This document shows, in pieces, positions 5,333 through 5,714 of a stretch of 5,714 bases of DNA; within the stretch, counting starts at the first letter, position 1; every line of letters begins with the position of its first letter. The position numbers and the translations under genes were made by a program. The stretch lies in NCBI GenBank assembly GCA_016934095.1, contig JAFGTO010000593.1, forward strand, positions 1-5,714. The letters are read 5' to 3'. A model generated the notes under the pieces. That model saw only the letters and a program-made list of their open reading frames with translations. It ran no database searches and had not been told where the DNA came from. Origin of the DNA: Candidatus Glassiibacteriota bacterium (GTDB lineage: Bacteria; Gemmatimonadota; Glassbacteria; GWA2-58-10).

Positions 5333-5714
5333 CAGCGTCTATACTCGAAATCCAGGTGAACCGTCAGTTGTGCTTCCTGGTAGTCAGGCGGCAACTGGAC
5401 AAGCGGGCTGGAGATGATTACCGCCCTGAGCGCGGCCCGGTCGAAAGTCGGAGCCCCGCTGGAGTTTTCCACCCTCGCATTGATGATCGTACCATCGCTC
5501 AAGACCTGAAAAAAAATGGTGGCCTGGACCGCATCACCCTGGCCGGAATAGGGATTGCGCCAGTTGCGGCTTATCTTGCCGATCATCAGACGGAGGTAAT
5601 AGGGAAACTCGAAAAGCTCATCCGTGCGCGCACTTGAAACGCCCTCACTGGAGAGGTCGTCGGCCTTTTCCGCAGTCTCGGCGCTGGTTTCAGGCCTGGG
5701 TTTCTCCTCCACGG
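5332..5714 (-). CDS. TonB/TolA-type energy-transducer protein, C-terminal part (positional TolA; cut by window edge)
   Basis: This is the 3' end of a gene whose start lies beyond the right edge; 126 complete codons are visible, and the GTG at 5712 is probably an internal valine. The visible part begins with an acidic, Pro/Glu/Ser-rich segment (visible residues 1-33), as expected of the periplasm-spanning linker. A compact C-terminal domain follows: a helix FPYYLRLMIGKISRNWRNP (36-54), a strand pair around VQATIFFQVLSDGTI (62-76), a helix FDRAALRAVIIS (90-101), and final strands QLTVHLDFEY (115-124). This order is typical of TonB_C/TolA_C domains, which contact periplasmic or outer-membrane partners while the missing N-terminus anchors to a TolQR or ExbBD motor. 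Its place directly upstream of tolB-pal-cpoB makes the TolA role most likely, although the domain itself looks as much like TonB as like classic TolA. Its TGA overlaps the tolB ATG by one base. Confidence 0.85.
   Translation of the reverse strand, partial: VEEKPRPETSAETAEKADDLSSEGVSSARTDELFEFPYYLRLMIGKISRNWRNPYSGQGDAVQATIFFQVLSDGTIINARVENSSGAPTFDRAALRAVIISSPLVQLPPDYQEAQLTVHLDFEYRR

Noticed and set aside
4106..5359. Two plus-strand open frames (210 and 177 codons) over tolB
   Set aside because: Antisense to tolB, which has the complete N-terminal domain and propeller motifs; no independent start signals or domains.

Overview
This window is a run of seven genes, all read on the minus strand, with no mobile element, CRISPR array, rRNA or tRNA that I can see. 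In transcription order (high to low coordinates) they are: the C-terminal part of a TonB/TolA-type energy transducer (cut by the right edge), tolB, pal, cpoB (ybgF), nrdR, rnfC and the first 120 codons of rnfD (cut by the left edge). The host is a diderm (Gram-negative-type) bacterium with a Tol-Pal envelope system. The Rnf complex suggests a largely anaerobic or ferredoxin-based energy metabolism. The short RnfC (443 residues) and the C-then-D order with no rnfB or rnfA directly upstream resemble the rnfCDGEAB arrangement of Clostridia and Thermotogae more than the rnfABCDGE order of gammaproteobacteria. The phylum cannot be fixed from the sequence; a deltaproteobacterium-like or FCB-type candidate lineage would fit, but this is a low-confidence guess.

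Positions 3212-5714 hold the Tol-Pal module. The TolA/TonB-like gene and tolB overlap by one base (TGATG). A 219-base AT-rich gap separates tolB from pal. It holds a weak hairpin after tolB and a very good sigma70-type promoter (TTGACA, 17 bases, AATAAT) facing pal. Pal starts at a GTG behind a clear GGAGGG ribosome binding site. Pal and cpoB are separated by 254 bases that contain a perfect 12-bp inverted repeat (possibly a dispersed palindromic repeat) and perhaps a weak promoter.

Positions 1-2957 hold a tight second block: cpoB, nrdR (1 base between them), rnfC (6 bases) and rnfD (60 bases). The Tol-Pal proteins span the envelope and keep the outer membrane invaginating with the septum. 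NrdR is the ATP/dATP-sensing repressor of ribonucleotide reductase genes. RnfC and RnfD are subunits of the ion-pumping ferredoxin:NAD+ oxidoreductase. The block therefore places an envelope factor, a dNTP regulator and a respiratory complex on what looks like one transcript.

The coding content is mostly well-known families. I do not see a clearly new biological system. The points worth a second look are the intergenic palindrome, the in-frame open extension upstream of cpoB, the lipoprotein-type signal of CpoB, the promoter and direct repeats before pal, and the cpoB-nrdR-rnf linkage.
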